This document shows, one piece after another, positions 1 through 9,319 of a DNA stretch of 64,000 nt. Source of the DNA: Chryseobacterium artocarpi (GTDB lineage Bacteria; Bacteroidota; Bacteroidia; Flavobacteriales; Weeksellaceae); assembly GCF_001684975.1 (NCBI RefSeq), contig NZ_MAYH01000034.1:310001-374000 (forward strand), in the 5' to 3' direction. A program made the position numbers and the translations under genes. The notes under the pieces were generated by a model. It saw nothing but the letters and a program-made list of their open reading frames with translations, did not search any database and was not told the DNA's origin. Numbering within the stretch: position 1 is the stretch's first letter; each line of letters begins with the position of its first letter.

Positions 1-170
1 GCTCCCGTTAAGGAAATCAATGTGGTCCCTATATTTTTAAGAACGATATAATTATTTTTAAAAACCGATCCGGAGCTTTCATTACCTCCGTAAATTTCAT
101 TGATAACAATCTGTGCATTTGTAAGCGTTGTTATCAGTACTAATCCGGCAATAGTAAAGATTTTTTTCAT
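1..170 (-). CDS. Secreted lamin-tail-domain protein, N-terminal fragment
   Basis: The reading frame starts at an ATG at 170 and runs off the left edge, giving about 56 residues. It begins with a signal peptide (MKKIFTIAGL, cleavage near TNA-Q) followed by IVINEIYGG, the opening strand of a lamin-tail (LTD) domain. It closely resembles the start of the next gene (338-1219), which begins MKKIFTILGL and IVINEVYGG, so the two look like tandem paralogues. The C-terminus, probably with a T9SS sorting domain, lies outside the window. Function is unknown; export to the cell surface is inferred. Confidence 0.8.
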   Translation of the reverse strand, partial: MKKIFTIAGLVLITTLTNAQIVINEIYGGNESSGSVFKNNYIVLKNIGTTLISLTG

Positions 171-285
171 CTCAATATTTTTACAGGTGATTGTGGTAAA
201 AAAACAAAAACGATACCACAAGATTGGGAAATATACAATAAATACCGGATATATTCATGGAATAATGAAGTAATTATAATAAAAA

Positions 286-316
286 AATCCAGCCATTTCT
301 TCGAAATGGCTGGATT
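286..316 (-). terminator. Rho-independent terminator
   Basis: A perfect 13-bp stem (AATCCAGCCATTT and its complement) with a 5-nt CTTCG loop. On the minus strand it is followed by a T run. It lies 22 bp past the stop codon of the LTD gene at 338-1219. Confidence 0.85.
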
Positions 317-337
317 CTATTTTTATCTAAAAACGAA

Positions 338-1219
338 TTAGTCTTTTAAGATTTTTTGAGATACTGCTTCTTTGTTTACAGTACCTGTTACGATATAAGT
401 TCCTTTAGCTAATTCAGCAACGTTTACAGTTCCGTTTTGTTTTACAGAAGCTTCTTTTACTACCTGTCCGAACATGTTGAAAACTTTTACATCTTTCACA
501 TCAGCTCCGAAAGTGATTTCGTTGTTTTTTACGAAAGTGTTTTTTACAAAGTTTGAAGACTTTCCTCTGCTGATTTCTGTAACAGCAAGACTTCCTGTAT
601 TTGAATTTTCAGGAGTTGGAGTTCCAGCAGTAAAGTCAGCATTATTATTATTAGTATCAATACCATTAGTACGTGAAATAGATGTAGTATTACTAGTAGC
701 AGGAGCTGCTCCGGCACCTTCAAATAAACTTACTCCACTCGCTCCCCAACCGACAAAGTCAATAACATTTGAACCATTGGCAGCAGTAGGATTTTCACTA
801 TCAGAAGTCAAAGCAATTTTCCCGCCTGATCCAGACAGTCCTAAAGGTTGATTAGGAAAAGCTGTACCACTAGGTGCAAAATCAGGAGTAGGTAAATTTT
901 GAGTTCCTCCATTTCCTGCAGCTAATTGTATCAAATATTTTTGTCCTGGGTTTAGCGTAATTAATGGCAATGCTAACTTATTGTTAAGGGGATTATTATT
1001 ACTGCCACTTGGTCCAAATGCTCCATTTGTGGAGGCATATTGTAGGTAAGCCCCTGTAAGAGTTACCACAGAAGATCCATTGTTAATTAACTCAACAAAA
1101 TCATTCTTTAACGTAGCCCCAGCATTTCCGCCACCGCCATACACTTCATTAATCACAATCTGAGCATTCATAGATGCTGCTACGGAAATTAATCCTAAAA
1201 TAGTAAAGATCTTTTTCAT
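338..1219 (-). CDS. Lamin-tail-domain protein with T9SS type A sorting domain
   Basis: 293 residues. The signal peptide ends near residue 19 (SMNA-Q). An LTD-type beta-sandwich domain follows (about residues 20-190; IVINEVYGGGG at the start, DFVGWGASG further in), then a linker rich in Asn and Thr. The last 75 or so residues are a T9SS type A sorting domain (VKVFNMFGQVVKE, then GTYIVTGTV, ending with a Lys-rich tail). In this phylum such proteins cross the outer membrane by type IX secretion. It is a paralogue of the partial gene just downstream. No catalytic motif is visible, so a surface or adhesive role is only inferred. Confidence 0.85.
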   Translation of the reverse strand: MKKIFTILGLISVAASMNAQIVINEVYGGGGNAGATLKNDFVELINNGSSVVTLTGAYLQYASTNGAFGPSGSNNNPLNNKLALPLITLNPGQKYLIQLAAGNGGTQNLPTPDFAPSGTAFPNQPLGLSGSGGKIALTSDSENPTAANGSNVIDFVGWGASGVSLFEGAGAAPATSNTTSISRTNGIDTNNNNADFTAGTPTPENSNTGSLAVTEISRGKSSNFVKNTFVKNNEITFGADVKDVKVFNMFGQVVKEASVKQNGTVNVAELAKGTYIVTGTVNKEAVSQKILKD

Positions 1220-1312
1220 AAAATAATTTTTTTTTAAAATTTATAGAATAAAAATACAAAAAAACCGTTACTTAAAAAAATAACGGTATATATTTAACAA
1301 TTAGTTAATTTA

Positions 1313-2095
1313 TTACTTTTTAATAATTTTTTCTGAAACAATTTTCCCGTTTACAGTTCCAGTAACGAAATAAATTCCCTTTTGTAATTCAGCAACATTT
1401 AATGATCCATTTTCAGAAATTGATCCTGTTTTTACTACCTGCCCGTTTACATTGAAAATCTTTACATCAGATTTAATTCCAAAATAGATTTCATTGTCTA
1501 CAGAAGTATTTTTAACAAAAACTTTTTTAGATTTAGTTACATCAGAAGTTGCTAATGATGCAGCAGTTCCTGTTATTCTAACATCATCTAATCTCCATTC
1601 TACATCGTTTGTCCCTGTGAATTTAACTCTTAGATTAGATGTTGCAGGGATAGTTCCTGTAGGATTAATGTAAAGCCAATTTGAAGTACCATTTCCTGTA
1701 GGTCTTGTGTAGGAAAGTAATGTCCAATTAGTTCCATCTGCACTCACTTCTATTTTTAGCTCATTATTAGCAGAAGTTGATCCTTTTCTTTGCCCTAAAA
1801 AAAGTTGAATATCTTCATAATTTGAAGTATTTATTCCTGAAATAATGAAAGTTTCATCAGTTGTATTTATCATCACGTTAGCACCACCTGAAGACTGTGC
1901 ATAACCGGATGAAATATTAGTAGCTCTGACATCACCACTTCCTTGATAACTTATTGGGCTTGCATTTTGAAAAGTATTAGCTGCAATAGTCTTTGTACTG
2001 GTAGTAGTACCCATGTTTTCAGAATAAATAGTAGTTTGAGCAAACACTACACCTGTAAGCATAGTAGTTGCCAATAACGAATAAAGTTTTTTCAT
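1313..2095 (-). CDS. Secreted T9SS protein with discoidin/jelly-roll-like domain
   Basis: 260 residues. Signal peptide (LLATTMLTGVVFAQ), then a beta-rich domain with the pattern ELKIEVSADGTNWTLLSY and WRLDDVRITG. That pattern is typical of galactose-binding or choice-of-anchor folds attached to secreted flavobacterial enzymes. The C-terminus (about 190-260) is a T9SS type A sorting domain (VKIFNVNGQVVKTG, GIYFVTGTV). No enzymatic domain accompanies it, so it may be a stand-alone binding module. It lies 93 bp upstream of the LTD gene on the same strand, and the two could be co-transcribed. Confidence 0.8.
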   Translation of the reverse strand: MKKLYSLLATTMLTGVVFAQTTIYSENMGTTTSTKTIAANTFQNASPISYQGSGDVRATNISSGYAQSSGGANVMINTTDETFIISGINTSNYEDIQLFLGQRKGSTSANNELKIEVSADGTNWTLLSYTRPTGNGTSNWLYINPTGTIPATSNLRVKFTGTNDVEWRLDDVRITGTAASLATSDVTKSKKVFVKNTSVDNEIYFGIKSDVKIFNVNGQVVKTGSISENGSLNVAELQKGIYFVTGTVNGKIVSEKIIKK

Positions 2096-2246
2096 GATTA
2101 TAAAATTCTAATAATTAATAATTTCGAGGGCTAAATTACATTTATTTTTTTTGGCATCACAATAATTAAATTAAATTTCTGTTAATAATAGTTGGACCGT
2201 CACTGTTAACATTTTTTAATTATTTTTACGAATTATTTTTCAGGAC

Positions 2247-5200
2247 TTGCGGAATTTTATTATCCTATTCGTATTCTTCTTTTTAGGCATATTTTCAGGA
2301 AATGCTCAGGTCTTCTCGTGGAAAAACCCTAACGTTCCTGAAGACAGTATTAAAAAAGACAGCATACTCGCAGCAAAACTGGAACAGGATATTTTTGCTA
2401 AAGACACCCTAGACTTTATCCGTACGAATAACAGAGTCATTATTGATGAAGCAGTACTTGCCAAAAATGATAAAAAAAGATTTTTAGGAGAGCTAAACTC
2501 TAAAGGTTCCATTATTCGTGGAATCACTTTTGGGAATAACCAAGGGCAATCTGTTCAAAGTTCTATGGATCTTCAGATTTCCGGACGACTTTCTAAAGAT
2601 GTTACTATTTTAGCCAGTATTTCAGATCATAATTTACCTATTCAGGCTGATGGCTATACTCAAACCCTTGAAGAGTTTGATAAAATTTATATGCAGCTTA
2701 ATATTAAGGATAAATCAATTCTTAGAGCTGGACATCTTGATCTCGTAGAGGCTAAAAATTACTTTGCCAAATACCAGAGAAGAAGTATGGGTATTCAGTT
2801 TCAGACAGAAATAGGCAAGGATAATAAAACTTTTTTAGATATTTCTGCGGGTGTAGCACGAAGTGAATTTCACAGAATTCGTTTTCAGGGGATTGAAGGG
2901 AATCAGGGACCTTACCGTCTGACAGGAAAAAACGGAGAGCAGTTTATCACATTGATTTCAGGTTCAGAACAGGTTTTCATTGACGGGATTTTAATGAAGC
3001 GAGGAGAAAACCAGGACTATATCATCAATTATAACACAGGTGAAGTAACTTTTACCAGTTTCCGTCCTATTTTCCAACAGAACTTCATCACAATTTCCTA
3101 TAACTACGCCAACAGGAATTATTCCAGATATTTATTTACCGGAAAGATTGAGCATCAGAGAGAAAAGTTTAAAATCGGCTTGAACTTGTTCATGGAAAAC
3201 GACAACAAAAATGCACCTCTTGCTTTAAGCTTATCTAAAGAAGATGAACAAATTCTTGCTAATGCCGGAAATGATCCAAATCTGATGTATGCCCCTTCGG
3301 GAGTTGTCACGGAATATGATGTTAATAAAATTTTATACCGTTTAAATCCAGCGGGAAATTTCTATGAATTTTCCACAGACTCTAATGAGACACTGTATCA
3401 GGTATCTTTTACTTATTTTGGAGCAAATCTGGGGGATTATAAAACTGCACAGACTACTAATAACGGACGTGTCTTTGAATATGTAGGTCCTAATGCAGGA
3501 GATTACAGAGCGGTAAGAAAGCTGCCTTCTCCTCAAAAATCACAGGTATTCTCTCTTAATTCCGAATATCTTTTAAATGAGGGTAAAATAGGTGCAGATA
3601 TTTCTTTGAGTAATTATGATATCAATCTGTTTTCATCGAAAGATTCTAATCAAAACACGGGATATGCATGGCGTATCTTCGGGAATAAAAGCTTTACCAA
3701 AAATTCCTGGAAAGGAACTCCTAGTTTTGAATATCAATATATAGATAAACAGTTTCACATTCTGGATCGTATCAACGATGTAGAGTTTTCCAGAGATTTC
3801 AACCTTGCACAGGAATTTAATAAAAAAACTCAAAACAGATTTATTTTTAGCTTTTTAAATAAATGGAATAATAAATCTACTTTAAATTATCGTATCAATT
3901 ATTTAGATGAACAAGATTCTTACAAGGGGTTAAAAAATGATCTGGACTTTGGCTGGATAACAGGACGTTTCTTTACAAAAGGAAACCTTTCTTATCTGAG
4001 CTCAAATGCGATACTGCAGGATACCAAGTTCATTCGTGGTGGTGTGTCTACAGAGTTTACTGGAAAAAAAGGCAGCTGGACTATCGGTGGAAGCATGGAA
4101 CACAATGAAAAGAAGTATAATGATACTCAACTGATGGATGTTACAAGTTTCAGCTGGAGAGAACTTTTTGTGCAAAAGAAAATCGGAGACAGTACCCGTA
4201 CAAAATTACTTGCAAAGGTTTACATGAGAGATAATGACTCTGTACGAGATAACAGACTTCAAAGTATGAATAATATTTTGGGAATCATGGCAGAAAGTCA
4301 GATTATCAAAACAGAAAGAACCAGTTTAAATGCTCTAATTCATTATAGAAAATTCTTCTATCAAAGTGCGGAAGGTGATGTATCAAGAAATAATGATTTC
4401 GTTGTTGGAAATTTACTTTACAACCAACAGCTTTTCAAAAATGGGATGAGACTTCAGGCTTTCTACGAACTTGGAAATGGACAGGAAGCTCAGAGGGAAT
4501 TCCAATATATTAAAGTAACTGACGGACAAGGTGTTTATAAATGGACAGATTATAACGGTGATGGTATTCAGCAGCTTGATGAGTTTGAGATTGCAGAATA
4601 TTCCGATCTAGCACAATATATCAGGATTTATACTAATTCTGTACGATATATTCCTTCTAATAAGAATAAATTACAGCTTGCATTATTTGTAAATCCGGCA
4701 ATTATTCTTAACTCTGAGAATGCATTTTTAAAACGTTGGAATTTTAATATTTCCTTGAATTCTCAAAATTCATTCTATAAAAAAGATAAGGTTTTAGTCC
4801 TTAATCCGTTTGAAAAAAATAGTGATCAGATTCTTAAAAACCAAAATATTCTAGCGTCTGTACAGTTTAACCCAACGGAAAAATCCGGCTGGAACGGAAA
4901 TTATAGATTCATTACCAATGATAACCTTATTAATGCCAATTTCAGTAATGAAGAAAGAGAACAAACTTCTCATTTCCTGAATATAGGATATTGGTTCAAT
5001 AAAGAATTCAGGGTCGATTGGGAAAACTCAGTTCATGATATCAAAAACTCTTCACAGCTTTTTGCAACAAGAGATTTTCATTTAAATAATTTTGAAACCA
5101 AACCTAAAGCTACCTATAAATTTACGGATGCACTTCAGGCTGAACTATCGTCCGCTTATCGCCAGAAGCAAAGACTGGATGGTGAAGAATTATTAAAAGC

Positions 5201-5474
5201 ATTTGATATTACTGGAACAATCCAATGGGAATACAGAAAAACGTCTATCCGTGGAAACTTCTCGTTTATCAATAATAATTTCACCGGAAATAATTTCAGT
5301 ATCGTAGGAAACCAGATGCTTGACGGACTAAAGCCCGGAAAAAACCAGGTTTGGAGTGTGTTTATTCAGCAAGCTCTTAATTCATTTATTCAGTTGAATT
5401 TAAATTATGAGGGAAGAAATTCTGGAGAAAGAACCATTCATATTGGAAGTATGCAGGTAAAAGCGAGTTTCTAA
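2247..5474 (+). CDS. Large outer-membrane beta-barrel protein of unknown function
   Basis: 1075 residues beginning at a TTG codon. An in-frame stop lies 28 bp upstream at 2217-2219 and no ATG precedes the hydrophobic signal peptide (FIILFVFFFLGIFSGNAQ), so TTG is the only start that keeps the signal. After residue 80 the protein is dominated by alternating aromatic beta strands and ends in a Phe (VKASF), as outer-membrane barrels do. A calcium-loop-like element (DYNGDGIQQLDEFE) lies near residues 768-782, like loops in SprA-type flavobacterial surface proteins. It lacks a recognisable TonB plug. Function is unknown; location in the outer membrane is inferred. Transcribed divergently from the T9SS gene at 2095. 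Confidence 0.8.
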   Translation: MRNFIILFVFFFLGIFSGNAQVFSWKNPNVPEDSIKKDSILAAKLEQDIFAKDTLDFIRTNNRVIIDEAVLAKNDKKRFLGELNSKGSIIRGITFGNNQGQSVQSSMDLQISGRLSKDVTILASISDHNLPIQADGYTQTLEEFDKIYMQLNIKDKSILRAGHLDLVEAKNYFAKYQRRSMGIQFQTEIGKDNKTFLDISAGVARSEFHRIRFQGIEGNQGPYRLTGKNGEQFITLISGSEQVFIDGILMKRGENQDYIINYNTGEVTFTSFRPIFQQNFITISYNYANRNYSRYLFTGKIEHQREKFKIGLNLFMENDNKNAPLALSLSKEDEQILANAGNDPNLMYAPSGVVTEYDVNKILYRLNPAGNFYEFSTDSNETLYQVSFTYFGANLGDYKTAQTTNNGRVFEYVGPNAGDYRAVRKLPSPQKSQVFSLNSEYLLNEGKIGADISLSNYDINLFSSKDSNQNTGYAWRIFGNKSFTKNSWKGTPSFEYQYIDKQFHILDRINDVEFSRDFNLAQEFNKKTQNRFIFSFLNKWNNKSTLNYRINYLDEQDSYKGLKNDLDFGWITGRFFTKGNLSYLSSNAILQDTKFIRGGVSTEFTGKKGSWTIGGSMEHNEKKYNDTQLMDVTSFSWRELFVQKKIGDSTRTKLLAKVYMRDNDSVRDNRLQSMNNILGIMAESQIIKTERTSLNALIHYRKFFYQSAEGDVSRNNDFVVGNLLYNQQLFKNGMRLQAFYELGNGQEAQREFQYIKVTDGQGVYKWTDYNGDGIQQLDEFEIAEYSDLAQYIRIYTNSVRYIPSNKNKLQLALFVNPAIILNSENAFLKRWNFNISLNSQNSFYKKDKVLVLNPFEKNSDQILKNQNILASVQFNPTEKSGWNGNYRFITNDNLINANFSNEEREQTSHFLNIGYWFNKEFRVDWENSVHDIKNSSQLFATRDFHLNNFETKPKATYKFTDALQAELSSAYRQKQRLDGEELLKAFDITGTIQWEYRKTSIRGNFSFINNNFTGNNFSIVGNQMLDGLKPGKNQVWSVFIQQALNSFIQLNLNYEGRNSGERTIHIGSMQVKASF

Positions 5475-5507
5475 AGAACTGACATCAATCTATTTTAATT
5501 ATATAAA

Positions 5508-5535
5508 AATCCCCGATATTGGAATATCGGGGATT
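5508..5535. terminator. Bidirectional terminator between convergent genes
   Basis: Stem AATCCCCGATATT with its complement, separated by GG, lying between the stop of the 1075-residue gene (+) and the stop of the beta-helix gene (-). A/T-rich flanks on both sides allow termination in both directions. Confidence 0.8.
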
Positions 5536-5553
5536 ACTTTATGAAATAAGTTT

Positions 5554-7326
5554 TTATTTTTTAATGATCTTAGTAGACTCTGATCCTCGTTCAGTATTTA
5601 CTTTTAGAATATAGACACCTACTGGTACTTTTCTCATATCTACAGATGCTTTTTCAGCATTTACAGTTTCATTTAATACTTTCTGCCCTGAAATATTATA
5701 TACTTCAACATTTCTGATTTTTCCATCATTGTTAATATAAAGATAATCAACTACAGGATTTGGATAAAGATTTATTTTCTTTTTAGAAACATCATTCACT
5801 GCCATAGATTCTACTGTAAACTCAAAGGCTCCAAGATCTGGTGTTGTTGCATTTCTTGTATTTCCATCAGCATCTAAAGTTATTCCGGCAATCGGAGTTC
5901 CTTTATTGTCTAAAGCTACATTTCCTGAATTAGATATATGAAAATCTGTTGTAGATACAAATACAGGTAAAACGTTCAAAGAATTAGTATTTCCTCCGAA
6001 TGCCGTCTGTATATCAGCGAGGGTAGCTTTTGCCGCACCTCCAATATACCCTAAATTAGTTCCTGAAGAGAAGTAATTATTATTGTTAATACTAAATATA
6101 GTACTAGGTGCAGCAGAATAAAGTACGTATTTCTCTCCAGCTTGAGTCTGGGAATTTACAAAGATATTATTCTTTATATCTAAAGCTTCAGCAGCTGTAA
6201 TAGGCGTACTTATATTTAATGCCGCAGGTCTTCCCGCCACGGATTGGTTAACATTCATCACTACAGTATTGTAATAAAGTTTATAGCCGCCACCATTATT
6301 AATTGCTATCCCATTTCCATTATCAGCAACGGTACCACCACCATTGTAGCCATATCCCGCCACTCCACTTACTATATTATTATATACTGAAATATTTGAA
6401 GCTATATTGCTTGAATTCAAATAGATTCCGGCTGCTCCATATCCTGCTGTATTTGTACTTCTTACCTCGGAAATCTTATTATTGAAAACATTTCCATTCA
6501 AAACGTTGGCACCAACCAAAATTCCAGAAGCAATAGCGATAGAAGTAGGTACTAATACAACACCAGTAATCGTATTTCCACTAATCTCAAAGTTCTGGGC
6601 ATGTTGCAAAGCAATTCCTCTGAACAACATTTTATCAGCTACTACTGTAGATCCGATAACATTATTTTTAATAATATAACCACCCGCTGTAACAGTTGCA
6701 TTACCTATAGCAAATATGCCGTTCTGGGCTCTTACAAAAGTATTATTAATAGCAGTAAAGTTATTATTGGAGACCTCTGCTGCTCCTAATGTAGATCCGG
6801 CTACAATAATCCCAGCTATTGTTCCTGTAGAACTAGATCCTGCAATATTTGTATTTCTTACAGTAATATTATCAGAACCGTCTGTTGCGGTACTTGTTAT
6901 TACAACAACAGCGGGTGATGTTCCTGTAATAGCCGTAAAAGTATTGCTAATGGTTAAATTTCTTGAAGAAGTTCCGTTATTGCTTCCTTCAATCGTTAAA
7001 TTATCTCCTCCATTCACTTTAATAATACCTACAGGGCTTGCTCCTGAAATAGTAGCATTTACCCCTGTTGCAGGTTTTACAAGAACAGAAGAATAATTTG
7101 AAGTCCCGCTGCTGGCATTCAGAACGGCTGTAGTGGTCTCCGTTACGTCAGCAGTAATATCAATTGTAATAGCCCCTTGATGTGTCCCTGCATTAATAGC
7201 TTCAAAAGCACTCATTAATGTAGTATAAGTTCCCGTAGTTGTACCTGCCGTAGCTGATAAACTAACCTGTGCATTCAATTCAGATGCTGCAAGACATGTT
7301 ACTAAGCAAAGTAAAATTTTGTTCAT
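5554..7326 (-). CDS. Secreted beta-helix T9SS protein
   Basis: 590 residues from the ATG at 7326. An upstream in-frame start at 7398 would add 24 residues ahead of the signal peptide MNKILLCLVTCLAASELNAQ and is rejected. Residues 60-480 contain many Asn-rich turns (IKNNVIGS, ISGNTITG, YNNIVSGV, IKNNIFVN) at 20-30 residue spacing, the signature of a right-handed parallel beta-helix as in pectate-lyase-like surface proteins. A T9SS type A sorting domain (NLYPNPVVDYLYI, VPVGVYILKV) ends the protein. Polysaccharide binding or cleavage is possible, but no catalytic residues can be assigned. Confidence 0.85.
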   Translation of the reverse strand: MNKILLCLVTCLAASELNAQVSLSATAGTTTGTYTTLMSAFEAINAGTHQGAITIDITADVTETTTAVLNASSGTSNYSSVLVKPATGVNATISGASPVGIIKVNGGDNLTIEGSNNGTSSRNLTISNTFTAITGTSPAVVVITSTATDGSDNITVRNTNIAGSSSTGTIAGIIVAGSTLGAAEVSNNNFTAINNTFVRAQNGIFAIGNATVTAGGYIIKNNVIGSTVVADKMLFRGIALQHAQNFEISGNTITGVVLVPTSIAIASGILVGANVLNGNVFNNKISEVRSTNTAGYGAAGIYLNSSNIASNISVYNNIVSGVAGYGYNGGGTVADNGNGIAINNGGGYKLYYNTVVMNVNQSVAGRPAALNISTPITAAEALDIKNNIFVNSQTQAGEKYVLYSAAPSTIFSINNNNYFSSGTNLGYIGGAAKATLADIQTAFGGNTNSLNVLPVFVSTTDFHISNSGNVALDNKGTPIAGITLDADGNTRNATTPDLGAFEFTVESMAVNDVSKKKINLYPNPVVDYLYINNDGKIRNVEVYNISGQKVLNETVNAEKASVDMRKVPVGVYILKVNTERGSESTKIIKK

Positions 7327-7510
7327 ACTTATTAATTTTATTATTAAATATATAAAAACATTTTCATTAAAATTCAAAAATAACTGAAAATCAATCAAAT
7401 AAAATTCAATTTACTTAAACAAAAAACACACAACCATCATAAACAGATGTAAAAAATGTAAAACACGGAAGATCATTAAAATAGCATAAAATCATTTTTT
7501 AAGAATTTCG

Positions 7511-7518
7511 TAAATTTG
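7511..7518 (+). promoter_or_regulatory. -7 promoter element of dus (leaderless)
   Basis: TAAATTTG matches the Bacteroidota -7 consensus TAnnTTTG. The ATG of the dihydrouridine synthase gene begins only 4 nt after it, so transcription should start at or next to the start codon. No clear -33 TTG is seen. Confidence 0.6.
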
Positions 7519-7522
7519 CACC

Positions 7523-8518
7523 ATGATAAAAATAGGCAACATAGAACTGCCGGAATTTCCACTTTTGCTGGCTCCAATGGAAGACGTAAGTGATCCTCCG
7601 TTCAGACGTTTGTGTAAAATGCACGGTGCAGACTTAATGTATTCGGAATTTATTTCTTCCGAAGGGTTGATTCGTGATGCAATTAAAAGCCGTAAAAAGC
7701 TGGATATCTTCGATTATGAAAGACCTGTAGGTATTCAGATCTTTGGTGGTGATGAAGAAGCTATGGCAATGTCTGCTAGAATTGTTGAGACAGTAAATCC
7801 CGACCTTGTTGATATTAACTTTGGTTGCCCGGTAAAAAAAGTAGTATGCAAAGGAGCCGGAGCCGGAGTATTGAAGGATATTGATCTTATGGTTCGCCTT
7901 ACTAAAGCTGTAGTAAGCTCTACCCACCTTCCTGTAACCGTAAAAACCCGTTTAGGATGGGATAGCACAAGTATCAATATTGATGAAGTAGCAGAACGTC
8001 TTCAGGAAACAGGAATTAAAGCTCTTACTATACATGCCAGAACCCGTGCACAAATGTACAAGGGAGAAGCAGACTGGGAACATATTTCAAGAATTAAACA
8101 AAACCCTAATATTGAAATTCCAATTTTTGGAAACGGTGATATTGATTCTCCGGAAAAAGCGTTGGAATACAAACAAAAATACGCCTGTGACGGAATCATG
8201 ATTGGGCGTGCTGCTATTGGGTATCCTTGGATATTCAATGAGATCAAGCATTTCTTTAAAACAGGTGAACATTTACCTGCTCCAACTATTTCAGACCGCC
8301 TTCTTGCTGTACGTCAACATGCTGAATGGAGCGCTGAATGGAAAGGAGAGAGATTAGGATTGGTTGAAATGAGACAACATTACAGTAATTATTTCAGAGG
8401 AGTTCCTCACTTTAAAGAATTCAGAAAGAGATTCCTTGAAGTATTCACATTAGAAGAGATGGATGCTTTAATTAAAGAAACCCAACATTTCTACGAACAA
8501 TATCAAGAACAGGTATAA
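7523..8518 (+). CDS. dusB: tRNA-dihydrouridine synthase (DusB type)
   Basis: 331 residues, FMN-dependent TIM barrel that reduces uridine to dihydrouridine in tRNA D-loops. Visible motifs: LLAPMEDVSDPPFR near the N-terminus, INFGCPVKKVVCKGAGAG around residue 100 (the Cys is the proton donor in the family), VKTRLGWD, the HARTRAQMYKG phosphate/FMN region, and GNGDI followed by GIMIGRAAIGYPWIF. The C-terminal helical RNA-binding domain (MRQHYSNYFRG) is present. The length fits DusB. It is preceded by an apparently leaderless promoter and followed by its own terminator, so it is probably monocistronic. Confidence 0.95.
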   Translation: MIKIGNIELPEFPLLLAPMEDVSDPPFRRLCKMHGADLMYSEFISSEGLIRDAIKSRKKLDIFDYERPVGIQIFGGDEEAMAMSARIVETVNPDLVDINFGCPVKKVVCKGAGAGVLKDIDLMVRLTKAVVSSTHLPVTVKTRLGWDSTSINIDEVAERLQETGIKALTIHARTRAQMYKGEADWEHISRIKQNPNIEIPIFGNGDIDSPEKALEYKQKYACDGIMIGRAAIGYPWIFNEIKHFFKTGEHLPAPTISDRLLAVRQHAEWSAEWKGERLGLVEMRQHYSNYFRGVPHFKEFRKRFLEVFTLEEMDALIKETQHFYEQYQEQV

Positions 8519-8522
8519 AAGT

Positions 8523-8553
8523 AAAAACCATCAAATAAATTTGATGGTTTTTT
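8523..8553 (+). terminator. Rho-independent terminator after dusB
   Basis: Stem AAAAACCATCAAA / TTTGATGGTTTTT with a TAAA loop and a T run, starting 5 bp after the dusB stop. It probably also serves deoC, which ends on the other strand at 8572. Confidence 0.85.
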
Positions 8554-8571
8554 TATTCTTTTGAATCTATT

Positions 8572-9315
8572 TTAATATCCTTCTGATGAAGATTCGTTTT
8601 TAATTAATGCCAATGCTGAAGAGGTTCCGATTCGCTTTACGCCCATACTGATCATTTTTTCAGCATCTTCTGGAGTTCTTACTCCTCCGGCAGCTTTTAC
8701 AGGAAGTTTCCCTGCATTGTCAAGCATAATCTTTACTCCTTCGAATGTTGCTCCATTAGGTTTCCCATCCGTCGTTTGATAAAACCCTGTTGAAGATTTT
8801 ACAAAGATCTTAGACCAATCATTTTCAGAAAAATTCTCTTCTGCCCAGGTAGAAATCTTTTTAGTAAGATCAGCAATTTGTGCATCAGTTAAAGCTGCAA
8901 TTTCGATGATCCATTTAGCAATTTTATGGTTTTCTAAAGCTAGCTTTGTACATTTTACAAATTCTTCTTTTACCAAATCTGTTTCTCCCTGAATATACGC
9001 ATTGTAATTAATTACAAAGTCCAATTCATCAGCTCCGTCTTCTATTGCTTTTGAAGCTTCTGTAAGCTTTTCATCAATTGAATACGTTCCTTCGTGAAAG
9101 CCTATTACAGTTCCTACTACAACATTCGAATTTCTCTCCTGAATATATTTCTTAATCTCCGCTACATAATCCGGTCGGATCATTACGGCAAAAATACCAT
9201 TATCAATAGCTTCCTGAGTAAGTTTTTTATTTACTTGAAGCGTCTCTTCATTAGAAATACCTGATTGTTCTGGTGTTTTCAGGTAGGTTGAATCCAAATA
9301 TTGGGCTATGTTCAT
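8572..9315 (-). CDS. deoC: Deoxyribose-phosphate aldolase
   Basis: 247 residues. Class I aldolase that splits 2-deoxyribose-5-phosphate into glyceraldehyde-3-phosphate and acetaldehyde in deoxynucleoside catabolism. The Schiff-base lysine region is IFVKSSTGF, and the second conserved lysine region is PVKAAGGVRTPEDAEKM. DGADELDFVINYNA and VVVGTVIGFHEG are also typical of DeoC. The start is 4 nt from the stop of the upstream Lrp-family gene, so the two are an operon. The C-terminal residues (ESSSEGY) match the usual short tail with a Tyr that enters the active site. Confidence 0.95.
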   Translation of the reverse strand: MNIAQYLDSTYLKTPEQSGISNEETLQVNKKLTQEAIDNGIFAVMIRPDYVAEIKKYIQERNSNVVVGTVIGFHEGTYSIDEKLTEASKAIEDGADELDFVINYNAYIQGETDLVKEEFVKCTKLALENHKIAKWIIEIAALTDAQIADLTKKISTWAEENFSENDWSKIFVKSSTGFYQTTDGKPNGATFEGVKIMLDNAGKLPVKAAGGVRTPEDAEKMISMGVKRIGTSSALALIKNESSSEGY

Positions 9316-9319
9316 ATCG

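Noticed and set aside
474..851. 125-codon open frame antisense to the LTD gene
   Set aside because: Lies wholly inside a well-supported secreted protein gene; arises from its Gly/Asn/Thr-rich codons.
6716..7096. 126-codon open frame antisense to the beta-helix gene
   Set aside because: It is a shadow of the repetitive Asn/Thr-rich coding sequence on the other strand, with no start context or signal.
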